Notes: generated by a model not told the origin, from the letters alone. A stretch of 64,000 nucleotides of DNA from Pseudomonadota bacterium (GCA_023389105.1 JAEWEY010000004.1:372001-436000); one strand, 5' to 3'. Positions 27,126-36,205 are shown, counted from the first letter of the stretch. Translations and numbers: made by a program.

Positions 27126-27856
27126 GCCTGCTTGGCTCGCGTCCACAGCGCCTCTTTCGCTTCTAGTGGAAGCTCGGCAAATCCGGGTTCTTGCTCGATC
27201 GCCCTGAAGCGTTGCTCGAACTTGCGGTTGGCATCGCGCAGCGCGGCTTCCGGCTCGATCTTCAGATGTCGTGCGAGGTTGACGACCGCGAAGAGGAGGT
27301 CCCCAAGTTCTTCGTGCTGGCGATCGCGGTCCGTCTCAGCGTCTAGCTCCGCTAGCTCCTCCGTTATCTTGGCGCGCGGCCCTTGGGTGTCGGGCCAGTC
27401 GAAGCCGACGCGAGCCGCACGACGTTGGAGCTTTGCCGCGCGCTCTAGCGCCGGCAGCGCTAGGGCCACGCCGGCTAGCGCACTTTGGTCAATGCCGCCG
27501 GCGCGTTCTTCAGCTTTAATTTGCTCCCACAGATGATGGCAGCCGTGGTCTGCGTCGCCAAAGATATGCGGATGGCGGCGTTCCATCTTGCTCGTAATGT
27601 TGTCGAGAACGTCATCGAGCGTGAACAGGCCGGCTTCTTCGGCCATGCGCGCGTGGAAGACGACCTGCAGCTGGAGGTCACCAAGCTCATCGGCCAAGGC
27701 GTCCATGTCCTTGCGCGCGATCGCGTCGGCGACTTCGTAGGCTTCTTCAATCGTGTAGGGCGCGATCGTGTCGAAAGTCTGGACGCTGTCCCATTCGCAG
27801 CCGGTCTTCGGATCGCGCAATCGGCGCATGATCTTGACGAGGCGATCAAGCGACAC
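27104..27856 (-). CDS. mazG: Nucleoside triphosphate pyrophosphohydrolase MazG
   Basis: 250 residues with two MazG helical domains. The first has EWDSVQTFDTIAPYTIEEAYEV, where IEEAYEV and DELGDLQLQ give the EExxE...ExxD magnesium site. The second has TEELAELDAE and EELGDLLFAV. It hydrolyses NTPs to NMP and pyrophosphate in nucleotide house-cleaning. Starts with GTG. The 3' end overlaps hflX by 22 bases. Confidence 0.92.
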   Translation of the reverse strand: MSLDRLVKIMRRLRDPKTGCEWDSVQTFDTIAPYTIEEAYEVADAIARKDMDALADELGDLQLQVVFHARMAEEAGLFTLDDVLDNITSKMERRHPHIFGDADHGCHHLWEQIKAEERAGGIDQSALAGVALALPALERAAKLQRRAARVGFDWPDTQGPRAKITEELAELDAETDRDRQHEELGDLLFAVVNLARHLKIEPEAALRDANRKFEQRFRAIEQEPGFAELPLEAKEALWTRAKQAQVDSNA

Positions 27857-27921
27857 GGAGGACCCCCGACATCGCTCGATCTAAAAGTATGATAATATGC
27901 ATTATGTAAAGTATACTCATG
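27857..27921 (-). promoter_or_regulatory. AT-rich promoter region of mazG
   Basis: A 65-base island that is strikingly AT-rich against its surroundings, between mazG and the leftward aspartic protease stop. It contains ATAAT-ATGC-ATTAT and AGTAT...GTATACT inverted repeats and, on the minus strand, TTTACA as a -35 candidate. It must also hold the end of the upstream leftward transcript. Confidence 0.4.
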
Positions 27922-28512
27922 CTATGGTTCGAGAATGAGCCATCGGCCTTCGACCCCCCAACGAGTCAGCGTCGACAGGTAATTCATGCCGAGGACGTTC
28001 AAATTGTCGCCGTCTGCGATCTCGATCGCCAAATCGCGGCGTACGATATCGCCGACCTTCAGTTCACGCGCCCGGCCGGTCGCGACGAGAATGATGCCAT
28101 TGCCGGTCCGGACATAGCGATCGCGTTGCGCGGATATCGTCACGCCGGACTTCTTGGCGATGTCGCGTCCGACGGTCGTCGTCGTAGCGCCGCTGTCGAC
28201 CAGGAATTTGACCTTCTGACCATTGAGCGTCGCATCGACCCAGAAATGGCCGTCGATGGCCATCGGGATGCGCGTTTGCTTGCCTTCCTGAACCGGCGTG
28301 CCGAGTGCTTCGGACTTCAACCGCTGCGTCACCCAGCCCAAGTTGTCACGGAATGTGAACAACACGAAGCCCGCGCCGAAGATCGCAATCCAGGCCAAGG
28401 CCATGGTCAGCATTCGCATCGCGGGTTCGCGGCGGGTCATCAGCGATCCGGCGACCAGCATGATGGCCATCAGCAGGTAAACCCCGCCGAGCATCATGTC
28501 GTTCGTCATCAT
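27922..28512 (-). CDS. Membrane-anchored retropepsin-like aspartic protease (TIGR02281 type)
   Basis: 196 residues. Two N-terminal hydrophobic helices (LGGVYLLMAIMLVAGSL, MLTMALAWIAIFGAGFVLF) precede a periplasmic retropepsin-like domain. FLVDSGATTTTVG contains the catalytic Asp-Ser-Gly triad, and VLGMNYLSTL is the conserved C-terminal strand. Such single-lobed proteases act as dimers. Substrate unknown. Its ATG overlaps the MBL hydrolase stop as ATGA. Confidence 0.85.
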   Translation of the reverse strand: MMTNDMMLGGVYLLMAIMLVAGSLMTRREPAMRMLTMALAWIAIFGAGFVLFTFRDNLGWVTQRLKSEALGTPVQEGKQTRIPMAIDGHFWVDATLNGQKVKFLVDSGATTTTVGRDIAKKSGVTISAQRDRYVRTGNGIILVATGRARELKVGDIVRRDLAIEIADGDNLNVLGMNYLSTLTRWGVEGRWLILEP

Positions 28513-29267
28513 AGCTCGAGCCCGTCGTAGGCCGGCGCTGCCCAGTCTGGCAGCTCGTTGACCAAGGTGCGGTAATCGAGGCCGTTACCCATGTGCACCA
28601 GATAGACCTGGCCCACACGAAGGTCGCGCGCCGCGCGCAACACGCCGTCAAGATGCATGTGCGTGGGATGAGGCTGACGCGTCAGGCAATCGGCAATCCA
28701 TACGTCGACACCCTCATAGAGCGCCAGCATGTCGTCATTGAAGGCATTGAAATCAACGGCGTATCCTACGCTACGGCCCTGCTCTTCGAAGCGCAGGCCG
28801 AGCGAGGTGATCCCGCCGTGCGGCTGATCCGCGAACGTGACGCACGTGTCCCCGAACGAGAGGCTATCGCCCAACTCACAGGGCTCGAGGATGGTTCGAT
28901 AGAAGTTCGTCCGCGTGAACGCATAGGCGAAGCTGTTTCGCAGGCGGTCGAGCACGTCGCGTCGGGCGTAGATGGGCACCGGCGCTTCGATCGCTTGGGC
29001 GACCGGCCGCAGTTCATCGATGCCATGGCAATGGTCGGCATGCGCGTGGGTGACGATCACGCCGGTCAGCCGGTTAACCTCCGCCGCGAGCAATTGCTGC
29101 CGCAGGTCCGGACCGCAATCGACCAGCATCCGCTCCCCCCGGCTCTCGACCATGATGGAGGTGCGCAAGCGGCGATTCCGCGGCTCAGCAGGATCGCAGC
29201 GTCCCCAATCTCCGCCGATCTTCGGAACACCGGTCGAGGTTCCGCAGCCGAGGATGCGGACTTTCAC
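28509..29267 (-). CDS. Metallo-beta-lactamase-fold hydrolase (PhnP/RNase Z-like)
   Basis: 252 residues. VTHAHADHCHGIDEL is the zinc-binding HxHxDH motif. LVDCGPDLRQQL, LVHMGNGLDY and YAVDFNAF supply further ligands. The opening LGCGTSTGVPKIGG is typical of the PhnP-like subgroup of phosphodiesterases. It sits directly after tatD, a conserved alphaproteobacterial pair. The actual substrate is not known. GTG start. Confidence 0.88.
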   Translation of the reverse strand: MKVRILGCGTSTGVPKIGGDWGRCDPAEPRNRRLRTSIMVESRGERMLVDCGPDLRQQLLAAEVNRLTGVIVTHAHADHCHGIDELRPVAQAIEAPVPIYARRDVLDRLRNSFAYAFTRTNFYRTILEPCELGDSLSFGDTCVTFADQPHGGITSLGLRFEEQGRSVGYAVDFNAFNDDMLALYEGVDVWIADCLTRQPHPTHMHLDGVLRAARDLRVGQVYLVHMGNGLDYRTLVNELPDWAAPAYDGLEL

Positions 29268-29272
29268 GCGGG

Positions 29273-30052
29273 CTAGGCCTTCGCCTTGGCGAAAAGACGG
29301 AAGAAGTTCTCGGTCGTAGTCTCAGCGAGTTGCTCCGGCTCATCGCCACGTAGCCGCGCTACGAACGCTGCCGTATCGGCGACAAACGCGGGCTCGCACT
29401 TCTGCCCGCGGTGCGGGACCGGTGCCAAAAAGGGCGCGTCCGTTTCGACTAGCATCTGATCTGCCGGCAGCCATCTTGCCGTTCCCTGCAGGTCAGCCGC
29501 ATTCTTGAACGTCACGATCCCCGACAACGACACGTAGAAACCGAGGTCCAGCCCTTTGCGGGCGAGCTCGGCGGATCCCGTGAAGCAGTGCAACACCCCG
29601 GTGACGCCCCCTTCCCTGACAGCCTCGGTCAGGATCTCGGCCGTGTCGTCTTCAGCTTCTCGCGTATGGATCACGAGCGGCAGCCCAGTCTCGCGCGCGG
29701 CATCGATATGCGCCTGGAAGCGCTCGCGCTGCGCCGCGCGGTCGGATTTATCGTAGAAATAATCGAGCCCGCACTCGCCGATCGCGATCACCCGCGGGTG
29801 ATCGGCGGCTTCGACCAGCGCCGCGGCGCCGAGGTCCGGATGCGCGTCAGCCTCATGCGGATGGACGCCGACGCTGGCCCAAACGTCGCGTTCGCGCTCG
29901 GCGACGCCGATAATGTCCTGCCATTCACGCTGCCGGGTCGAGATGTTGAGGAAGCCGGCGACTCCCCGCTGACGCGCCGCGTTCAGCACTTCGCTCTGTC
30001 GCTCGACCAATCCGTCATAGTTCAGGTGGCAATGACTATCGATCAGCGTCAC
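29273..30052 (-). CDS. tatD: TatD-family metal-dependent deoxyribonuclease
   Basis: A 259-residue TIM-barrel hydrolase. DSHCHLNY supplies the first metal-binding histidines, GECGLDYFYD the bridging glutamate, VIHTREA and VLHCFTGS further histidines, and VETDAPFLAP the last aspartate. Probable 3'-5' exonuclease in DNA repair. The GTG start overlaps the metG stop as GTGA. Confidence 0.93.
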   Translation of the reverse strand: MTLIDSHCHLNYDGLVERQSEVLNAARQRGVAGFLNISTRQREWQDIIGVAERERDVWASVGVHPHEADAHPDLGAAALVEAADHPRVIAIGECGLDYFYDKSDRAAQRERFQAHIDAARETGLPLVIHTREAEDDTAEILTEAVREGGVTGVLHCFTGSAELARKGLDLGFYVSLSGIVTFKNAADLQGTARWLPADQMLVETDAPFLAPVPHRGQKCEPAFVADTAAFVARLRGDEPEQLAETTTENFFRLFAKAKA

Positions 30053-31614
30053 GCCGCCGCTTCCTCGTTTTCAATTTCCAAGCGCGGAAATAGAGGGGTC
30101 GGCGCACCGAGGCGGAAATCACTGTTGGCTAGGCGCAAGTACCAGTCAGGGTCGCCCAACGCAGCCTGATCTCTTTCGACTTCAGGAATGCCCATCAGGT
30201 CCAAAAGCTTGCTAGCGGAGTCAGGAATGATCGGGCGGATGGCAATGGCAAGGTCTCTGATGGTCAGATACAGTGTAGCCAACACGATTTTCATTCTTTC
30301 AGGGTCCGTCTTTCGAAGAGCCCATGGCGCCATCTCGTCCACGTACCTGTTGCACGCATAAACGGCGCGCATCCAAGCTTCGATTCCTTGCGAGAAGGCG
30401 AACGCTTCGAACTCACGAGGCATCTCGTGCTGCACAGCAATTGCCACGTCTCCAATTAACCGCGTATCCTCGGTTGAGCCGTCTCCGGTCGGAAGAACGC
30501 CATCTAAATTTTTGTAAATCATCGACAAAGTGCGCTGCGCGAGATTGCCGAAGCTGTTCGCAAGTTCGGCATTGGCGCGGTTGACGATGGCTTCGGCACT
30601 GTAGCTGCCGTCCTGGCCAAAGGTGACTTCGCGCAGCAGGAAATAGCGCAGTGCATCTACGCCGAACCGCTCGGCAAGCGCCATCGGATCGACGACGTTG
30701 CCGACGCTCTTCGACATCTTCTCGCCGCGACTGAGCAGGAAGCCGTGGCCGTAAACCTGCTTCGGCAGCTCAATGCCCGCCGACATCAGGAACGCCGGCC
30801 AATAAACGGCGTGAAAGCGGACAACGTCCTTGCCGATCAGGTGGACGTTGGCGGGCCAGAATTTGCTCCACAACTCGGTGTCGTCCGGATAGCCGAGCCC
30901 GGTGATGTAATTGGTCAGCGCATCGAGCCACACATACATGACGTGGTTGTCGCTCCCCGGCACCGGGACGCCCCAGTCGAAGCTGGTGCGCGAGATACTG
31001 AGGTCCTTGAGGCCACCCTCAACGAAGCGGACGACCTCGTTACGGCGGCTCTCGGGTCGGATGAAGTCGGGATTGGCAGCGTAAAGATCGAGCAGCGGCT
31101 GCTGGTACTTCGACAGGCGGAAGAACCAGCTTTCCTCGACGGTCCATTCGACCGGCGTGCCTTGCGGCGACAGCTTCGTGCCATCGTCCGCGGAGACGAG
31201 CTCCTCTTCCTCATAATAGGCTTCGTCGCGGACCGAATACCAACCCTCGTAGCGGTCGAGATAGAGGTCTCCCCTCTCCTCCATCGCCTTCCAGATCGCC
31301 TGGCTCGCGCGATAGTGATCGGCCTCCGACGTCCGGATGAACCGATCGTACGACACGTTAAGCGTGTCGCACATGTCCTGGAAAAGGCGTGACATTTTGT
31401 CGGCGAACGCGCGCGGCTCGACGCCTTCGTTGCGCGCCGCCTGCGCCATCTTCAGCCCATGCTCGTCCGTGCCCGTCTGAAAACGGACGTCACGACCTTG
31501 CGAGCGCTGGAAGCGCGCCATCGCGTCGGCAGCGATCGCTTCGTAAGCGTGGCCGATGTGCGGCGGCCCGTTTGGGTAGCTGATCGCCGTGGTGATGTAA
31601 TAAGGGTCGCCCAT
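30049..31614 (-). CDS. metG: Methionyl-tRNA synthetase
   Basis: 521 residues of class I synthetase. PPHIGHAYEA is the HIGH motif and KMSKSVGN the KMSKS motif. The zinc-binding knuckle is short, and there is no C-terminal tRNA-binding extension, as in other alphaproteobacterial MetG. The last ~170 codons (about 30060-30540) have visibly lower GC and different codon choice than the catalytic part and the neighbours. Confidence 0.95.
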   Translation of the reverse strand: MGDPYYITTAISYPNGPPHIGHAYEAIAADAMARFQRSQGRDVRFQTGTDEHGLKMAQAARNEGVEPRAFADKMSRLFQDMCDTLNVSYDRFIRTSEADHYRASQAIWKAMEERGDLYLDRYEGWYSVRDEAYYEEEELVSADDGTKLSPQGTPVEWTVEESWFFRLSKYQQPLLDLYAANPDFIRPESRRNEVVRFVEGGLKDLSISRTSFDWGVPVPGSDNHVMYVWLDALTNYITGLGYPDDTELWSKFWPANVHLIGKDVVRFHAVYWPAFLMSAGIELPKQVYGHGFLLSRGEKMSKSVGNVVDPMALAERFGVDALRYFLLREVTFGQDGSYSAEAIVNRANAELANSFGNLAQRTLSMIYKNLDGVLPTGDGSTEDTRLIGDVAIAVQHEMPREFEAFAFSQGIEAWMRAVYACNRYVDEMAPWALRKTDPERMKIVLATLYLTIRDLAIAIRPIIPDSASKLLDLMGIPEVERDQAALGDPDWYLRLANSDFRLGAPTPLFPRLEIENEEAAA

Positions 31615-31648
31615 GTTGCGCTGGCCCTAGCGGGGCCGCCCGTGGGCA

Positions 31649-32620
31649 TCAAGGAAGCGGCGGCGCAGCTTCGGCAAGGATCCCGCCGACCTGGAACACG
31701 GTGGCCGCCGGGTCGAGCGACAATCGCGGCGCAATCGAAGCCAACTCGCGTGCCTTCGCGTAAGCGTCTAGCGCGCGCTCCAGGCGATCGCCCGTCATTG
31801 AGCGAGCCTCCCGCGCGATCAGCGACGGGGCAAGCTCGAGGAACGCCGCATAGCGGTCGGCCGACGCCTTCTTGCCGAGGTCCTGGGCGAGCTCGGAGCG
31901 GCGCGCGTTGGTGGAATCGCCCTGTCGAAGGATCGCCAATGCCGCGTCTTCCAGCTTGGCGAGGCCGAGTTCGGCGAAGGCCAGGGCCCTCCCCGCCGAA
32001 CCGAAGGACATGGCGATGATCCGCGCCCGCTCCGCGCCCGATACGGACGAGGCGTGCGTTTCGAGAATTGACGTCATGGCGTCGTCGTCGAGCGCGGCGA
32101 AGTCCAGCCTGCGGCAACGCGAGCGGATTGTCGGCAACAACCGGCCCGGCGCGTGGCTGACAAGAAAGAACAACGTGTTCGCCGGCGGTTCTTCGAGGAT
32201 TTTGAGCAGGGCGTTAGCACCTGAAGTCTCGAGATCGTCGACGCTGTCGATGACCACGACGCGCCACGGCGATAGTCCCGCCGTCATCCCCATGAACTCG
32301 CCCAAGTCGCGGATCTGCTCGACCTTGATGCTTCGGTTGAGGTTCCCGGTCTTCTCGTTGGTAAGGCGCGCGAGCTGGCGCATGTCGGGATGGCTTCCGG
32401 CTTCGACCAGCTTGACGATTGGATGGCTGTCCGCGGTGTCGATACCCGGCAGATCGAAGGCCGGGCCTGCGGCTTCGGCGAGCACCCGGCGCGAAGCTGC
32501 ATGCGCGAACGTTGCCTTTCCGACCCCCCGCGGACCCGCGAGCAGCCAGGCATGGTGAAGCTTGCGCGACGCCCATGCGGACGAGAACTGCTGAACCGCT
32601 CGATCCTGCCCGGCTATCAC
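31649..32620 (-). CDS. holB: DNA polymerase III subunit delta'
   Basis: A 323-residue clamp-loader subunit. LLAGPRGVGKATFAHA is a Walker A-like loop, VVVIDSVDDL is the Walker B region, and SRCRRLDFAAL carries the SRC motif. No zinc cysteine cluster is evident. GTG start overlapping tmk's stop as GTGA, the usual tmk-holB coupling. Confidence 0.93.
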   Translation of the reverse strand: MIAGQDRAVQQFSSAWASRKLHHAWLLAGPRGVGKATFAHAASRRVLAEAAGPAFDLPGIDTADSHPIVKLVEAGSHPDMRQLARLTNEKTGNLNRSIKVEQIRDLGEFMGMTAGLSPWRVVVIDSVDDLETSGANALLKILEEPPANTLFFLVSHAPGRLLPTIRSRCRRLDFAALDDDAMTSILETHASSVSGAERARIIAMSFGSAGRALAFAELGLAKLEDAALAILRQGDSTNARRSELAQDLGKKASADRYAAFLELAPSLIAREARSMTGDRLERALDAYAKARELASIAPRLSLDPAATVFQVGGILAEAAPPLP

Positions 32621-33237
32621 AGCAAGTCCTCAAGCGCTGCCAGAAGACGTTCCGTAACTTGCTCCGGCGACCCCGACGCATCGACCAGCATCACGCGATC
32701 TGGCTCTGCCTCCGCAACGGCACGAAAGCCCGCATCAACCGCCCGGTGATAATCCTCCGATCGCCCGCCGATCCGGTCGCTACCTTCGGCGTCACGAGCG
32801 CGCGCCCGCGCGCCGCCTTCAGGGTGCACCAGGATCAGTGTGCGATCGGGAAAGCTGTCGCCAATGCCGAACGCGTTGATCGCGCGGACGGCTTCGATGC
32901 CCAATCCTCCAGCTCCGCCCTGATAGGCGAGCGAACTGTCGATGAAGCGATCGGACAGCACCCACTGCCCGCGTGCCAGCGCCGGACAGATCGTCTTCTC
33001 GACATGATCCGTCCGCGCAGCCGCGAATAGCAAAGCCTCTGCGCGGGCACCCCAGCGGTCCTCACTGCCTGTCAGCAGCAACTCACGAATGCGCTCGGCA
33101 CCCTCGCTACCGCCGGGTTCGCGCGTAACGACGACGTCGATCCCGCGCTGACGGAGCGCTTCCGCCAGCGCCCGAACCTGCGTGGACTTGCCGACCCCTT
33201 CCCCGCCTTCAAGCGTGATGAACCTGCCGGTTGTCAC
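32617..33237 (-). CDS. tmk: Thymidylate kinase
   Basis: 206 residues converting dTMP to dTDP. FITLEGGEGVGKSTQ is the P-loop, TREPGGSEGAERIR the DR/E-type substrate motif, and DRFIDSSLAYQGGAGG the thymidine-binding region. GTG start overlaps the dacF stop as GTGA. Confidence 0.95.
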   Translation of the reverse strand: MTTGRFITLEGGEGVGKSTQVRALAEALRQRGIDVVVTREPGGSEGAERIRELLLTGSEDRWGARAEALLFAAARTDHVEKTICPALARGQWVLSDRFIDSSLAYQGGAGGLGIEAVRAINAFGIGDSFPDRTLILVHPEGGARARARDAEGSDRIGGRSEDYHRAVDAGFRAVAEAEPDRVMLVDASGSPEQVTERLLAALEDLL

Positions 33238-34412
33238 GCCATCCCGAACAAGGATTTGAGACCGAGCCAGATGCGGCCGAAGAATCCGGCCTTGCCGACG
33301 TCCTCGCCGGCGACCAGCGGCACGATTTGCGGCGGGGTGTCGCCGGTGGTGACGACCAGTTGCGCCACCTCCTGCCCCTTGGCGATCGGTGCGACCAGCG
33401 GACCGTTGTAGCGGATGCTGGTCTTGATCGCGCCGGTCGACAGCCCGGCGGGAACCGTCACGGCGAGATTGCGCGGCGCCACGAGCGAAACCTCGCTGGA
33501 GCTGCCGAGCTGCACCTTTGCCGCGCCGACCTTGGCGCCCGCCGCGAACAGCGGTTTGGCCTGCCACGCGCCGAAGCCCCATTGGATCAGCCGCGTCGAT
33601 TCTTGAACACGCGCGTTCCAGCTCGGCAGCCCTGCCAGCACCTCGATCAAGCGGCGGCCATTCTGGTCCGCCGAGCCGGTGAAGCCGTATCCCGCCTCAT
33701 CGGTGTGACCGGTCTTCAGGCCATCGGCGCCGGGCACCTTGCCCAGGATCGGGTTGCGGTTCGCCTGCGTGATGTCCTGCCCGGCGCCCAGCGTCTTGCC
33801 CCAGGTGAAGCTCGTTTGCCCGTAGAACTTCTTGTAGAGGTCCGGGAAATGCTCGATCTCGGCGCGGGCCAGGCTCGCGAGATCGCGCGCAGAGACATAA
33901 GTCCGTCCCTCGTCAGGCCAGCCGTTGGCCGTGCCGAAATGGCTGTTGGTGAGGCCCAGGCGCCGCGCCTGCTCGTTCATCTGGCCGACAAAGGCTTCCT
34001 CGGTCCCAGCGATGCACTCGGCAAGCACGACCGACGCGTCATTGCCCGACAGGGTGATGATCCCGTGAAGCAGGTTTTCGACGCTGACCTGCTCGTTGGG
34101 GCTGAGGAACATGGTCGAGCCGGCCGCGGGACCGTGCCACTTCTGCCACGTCTCCGGCCGCACGGTGCACATCTTGTCGAGCTTGAGCTCGCCGCGCTTG
34201 ATCAGGTCGAACGCGACATTGCTGGTCATCATTTTGGCCATCGACGCCGGCGGCATCCGCACGTCGGCATTCTTGTTGTAGAGGATGGCGCCCGACGACA
34301 GATCAATCAGGAAGGCGTATTTGGCCGGGGTGTCGAACTGCGGCGCGGCCGCCGGTGCCGCGGTTGTGACAAGCAGCGAACCTGCAGCGGCAAGAAGAAT
34401 GATACGCGGCAT
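33234..34412 (-). CDS. dacF: D-alanyl-D-alanine carboxypeptidase (PBP5/6 family)
   Basis: 392 residues with a Sec signal (MPRIILLAAAGSLLVTTAAPAAA region). Active-site motifs are PASMAK (SxxK, serine 57), LSGNDAS (SxN) and KTGHTDEAGY (KTG). A C-terminal beta-sandwich domain and final amphipathic helix (FGRIWLGLKSLFGMA) anchor it to the periplasmic face of the membrane. It trims peptidoglycan pentapeptides. First gene of dacF-tmk-holB. Confidence 0.94.
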   Translation of the reverse strand: MPRIILLAAAGSLLVTTAAPAAAPQFDTPAKYAFLIDLSSGAILYNKNADVRMPPASMAKMMTSNVAFDLIKRGELKLDKMCTVRPETWQKWHGPAAGSTMFLSPNEQVSVENLLHGIITLSGNDASVVLAECIAGTEEAFVGQMNEQARRLGLTNSHFGTANGWPDEGRTYVSARDLASLARAEIEHFPDLYKKFYGQTSFTWGKTLGAGQDITQANRNPILGKVPGADGLKTGHTDEAGYGFTGSADQNGRRLIEVLAGLPSWNARVQESTRLIQWGFGAWQAKPLFAAGAKVGAAKVQLGSSSEVSLVAPRNLAVTVPAGLSTGAIKTSIRYNGPLVAPIAKGQEVAQLVVTTGDTPPQIVPLVAGEDVGKAGFFGRIWLGLKSLFGMA

Positions 34413-34451
34413 TAGAAGTGTCGGCCTCCCGATTAGCTTGTGCGACCCTGT

Positions 34452-35516
34452 CTATCGCCGCGCAATCGCGTCCGCCAGAACTCCGACCGAGATCGCGTAG
34501 AAATTTGAGCAATTGTAATCGAGGATCGCGCGATAGTTGGTGGTCAGCAGATACGCCGTCGCATCGGGGCCATCAGGCTCGATCAAGCTCGCCATCTCCG
34601 TGTCCGGTAGCCCACGACCGATCGGCGTCACACCTAGCGCGCGCCACTCTCGCATTGTCAGCCAACGGCTGTGACGGCGATAGACCTGCGGACAGCGCGG
34701 CGCCGTCGTGCGATTGACGAGCGGTGCGCGATTGAGGCCGGGCGGCGTGCGCACGGGAATGCCCCAGGCGACGTTTGGCTTCCATCCGGCATCGCGCAGG
34801 TAGGTTGCGATTGACGCGAGTCCATCCAGTTCATTTGACCAGATGTCAGCGTAACCATCACCATCGCCGTCGGCCCGAAGCCTCAAGGCAACAGATGGCA
34901 TGAATTGCGGGTAGCCAGTGGCACCCGCCCAGCTTCCCTTGAGGCGCCAGCGCGGCACGCCTTGGTCCATCAGCTTTAGCGCGGCGACAAATTCCGCCTC
35001 GAAGAAATCCCGGCGCCGGCCGTAATAACCCAGGCTGGCCAGCGCCTGCAGCAGATCGGTGTTGCCGGTGACGGTGCCGTAGCTGGTCTCGTGTCCCCAT
35101 ATCGCCATTAGCACCGCCGGATCGACGCCGAAGCGAACCTCCAGCTGTCGAAGCGATCCGTAATGATCGGCATAGTTCGCCTGACCGCGCCGAATGAGCG
35201 ACGTCGTCACGTGCGAACGGAGATAAGGCGCCAGCGCTCCCACCACGCCACCGCTTGTGCGAGCGATGGGTTCGGAGCGTTCAAGTTCGATAACACGCTG
35301 ATTGACCGTCAACGAATAGACGTTCGCCTGGACAGTAGCGTCGCTCACCCCTTGCTGCCGCGCGAGGGCGGCCAATCGGATCTTGTAGGTGTACCAGGGG
35401 TCCGGCGCTGCGGATGCGTAGGTTGGCATCGTCACGTCGGCTTGGGCCAGTTGCACGCCGGATAGCGTTGCCGGCTCCGCCCCCGCCAAACCCGCCGCGA
35501 CCAACCAGAAACCCAT
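34452..35516 (-). CDS. Lytic murein transglycosylase, MltB type
   Basis: 354 residues with a signal peptide (MGFWLVAAGLAGAEP). The SLT-like fold has the catalytic glutamate in IWGHETSYGTVTGN, followed by LQALASLGYYGRR, FVAALKLMDQG, GSWAGATGYPQFMPS and RADGDGDGYADIW, all family hallmarks. It cleaves glycan strands to 1,6-anhydromuropeptides in the periplasm. GGGGAAGGGGAGGA precedes the ATG. It probably heads the leftward dacF-tmk-holB run. Confidence 0.92.
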   Translation of the reverse strand: MGFWLVAAGLAGAEPATLSGVQLAQADVTMPTYASAAPDPWYTYKIRLAALARQQGVSDATVQANVYSLTVNQRVIELERSEPIARTSGGVVGALAPYLRSHVTTSLIRRGQANYADHYGSLRQLEVRFGVDPAVLMAIWGHETSYGTVTGNTDLLQALASLGYYGRRRDFFEAEFVAALKLMDQGVPRWRLKGSWAGATGYPQFMPSVALRLRADGDGDGYADIWSNELDGLASIATYLRDAGWKPNVAWGIPVRTPPGLNRAPLVNRTTAPRCPQVYRRHSRWLTMREWRALGVTPIGRGLPDTEMASLIEPDGPDATAYLLTTNYRAILDYNCSNFYAISVGVLADAIARR

Positions 35517-35650
35517 TCGTCCTCCCCTTCCCCGAAAGGCTAGAGGTGAAGCAGGGTCTCAGGCCAGCTTGATCCGTCCCGCCTGCTGCACAGTTCGCCG
35601 TCAATTGCCGCTTGCCAAGCGAGGTCTCCTCCCGCCAAGAGCCGCGCGAT

Positions 35651-35738
35651 GGATGGGTGGCCGAGCGGTTTAAGGCACCGGTCTTGAAAACCGGCGACGT
35701 GCAAGCGTCCGTGGGTTCGAATCCCACCCCATCCGCCA
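35651..35738 (+). tRNA. tRNA-Ser (anticodon UGA)
   Basis: Acceptor arms GGATGGG and CCCATCC pair. The D-arm region is TGGCCGAGCGGTTTAAGGC, the anticodon loop CTTGAAA gives UGA, a long variable arm typical of serine tRNAs follows, and the T-loop is GGGTTCGAATCCC. The 3' GCCA is encoded. Confidence 0.97.
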
Positions 35739-35754
35739 CCGCTCGACATTCACC

Positions 35755-35793
35755 TTGCATTCACGCTACAAATGTAGCACTCTACAAATGTAG
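35755..35793 (+). promoter_or_regulatory. Two BlaI/MecI-type operators over the promoter of the M56 system
   Basis: CTACAAATGTAG occurs twice, at 35766-35777 and 35782-35793, 16 bases apart. Each contains the TACA...TGTA dyad of BlaI/MecI/CopY-family operators. TTCACG (35760-35765) and TACAAA (35784-35789), 18 bases apart, could be the -35 and -10, so both operators would cover the promoter. They lie 32 bases before the repressor gene, as expected for autoregulation. Confidence 0.8.
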
Positions 35794-35824
35794 CGCGGCG
35801 AGTCGCCGTGCGGAAAGGAAGTGG

Positions 35825-36205
35825 ATGCTCAGCAAACTGCCCCCTCGCGAGCGACAGATCGTGGACATTCTCTACGAGCGCGGCGCCATGCCCGTCGCCG
35901 ACATCTGCGACGCTCTCCCTGTACAACTCAGCGGCTCGGCCGTCCGCGCCATGCTCAAGCGCCTTGAAGACAAGGGCTTCGTGCAACGCGATGAATCCGA
36001 GCGCGGGTTTCTGTATAGTCCGGTCGTCTCGGACACCGTCGCCAAGAAGTCCGCGCTCAGCGAGATCGTCCGCGTGTTCTTCAACGGGTCGCCGGCCAGC
36101 GCAGCAAGCGCCCTGCTCGGCATGTCCGACAAACTGAAAGACGACGAGCTAAGCCAGCTCGAACAAATGATCGCCCGTGCACGCAAGGATAAGGGGTCCA
36201 AGTAA
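35825..36205 (+). CDS. BlaI/MecI/CopY-family transcriptional repressor
   Basis: A 126-residue repressor. An N-terminal winged helix (LPPRERQIVDILYERGAMPVAD, key part PRERQIVDIL) and SGSAVRAMLKRLEDKG recognition helix bind DNA. The C-terminal helices dimerise it. Homologues are inactivated by a BlaR1-type protease. The start ATG has GGAAAGGAAG upstream, and the open frame before it runs through the tRNA gene and is not coding. Its stop overlaps the peptidase start (TAATG), so the two are translationally coupled. Confidence 0.93.
   Translation: MLSKLPPRERQIVDILYERGAMPVADICDALPVQLSGSAVRAMLKRLEDKGFVQRDESERGFLYSPVVSDTVAKKSALSEIVRVFFNGSPASAASALLGMSDKLKDDELSQLEQMIARARKDKGSK

Noticed and set aside
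35612..35824. In-frame extension of the BlaI-type repressor upstream of its ATG.
   Set aside because: It would translate straight through the tRNA-Ser gene and both operators. The ATG at 35825 has a strong ribosome site.
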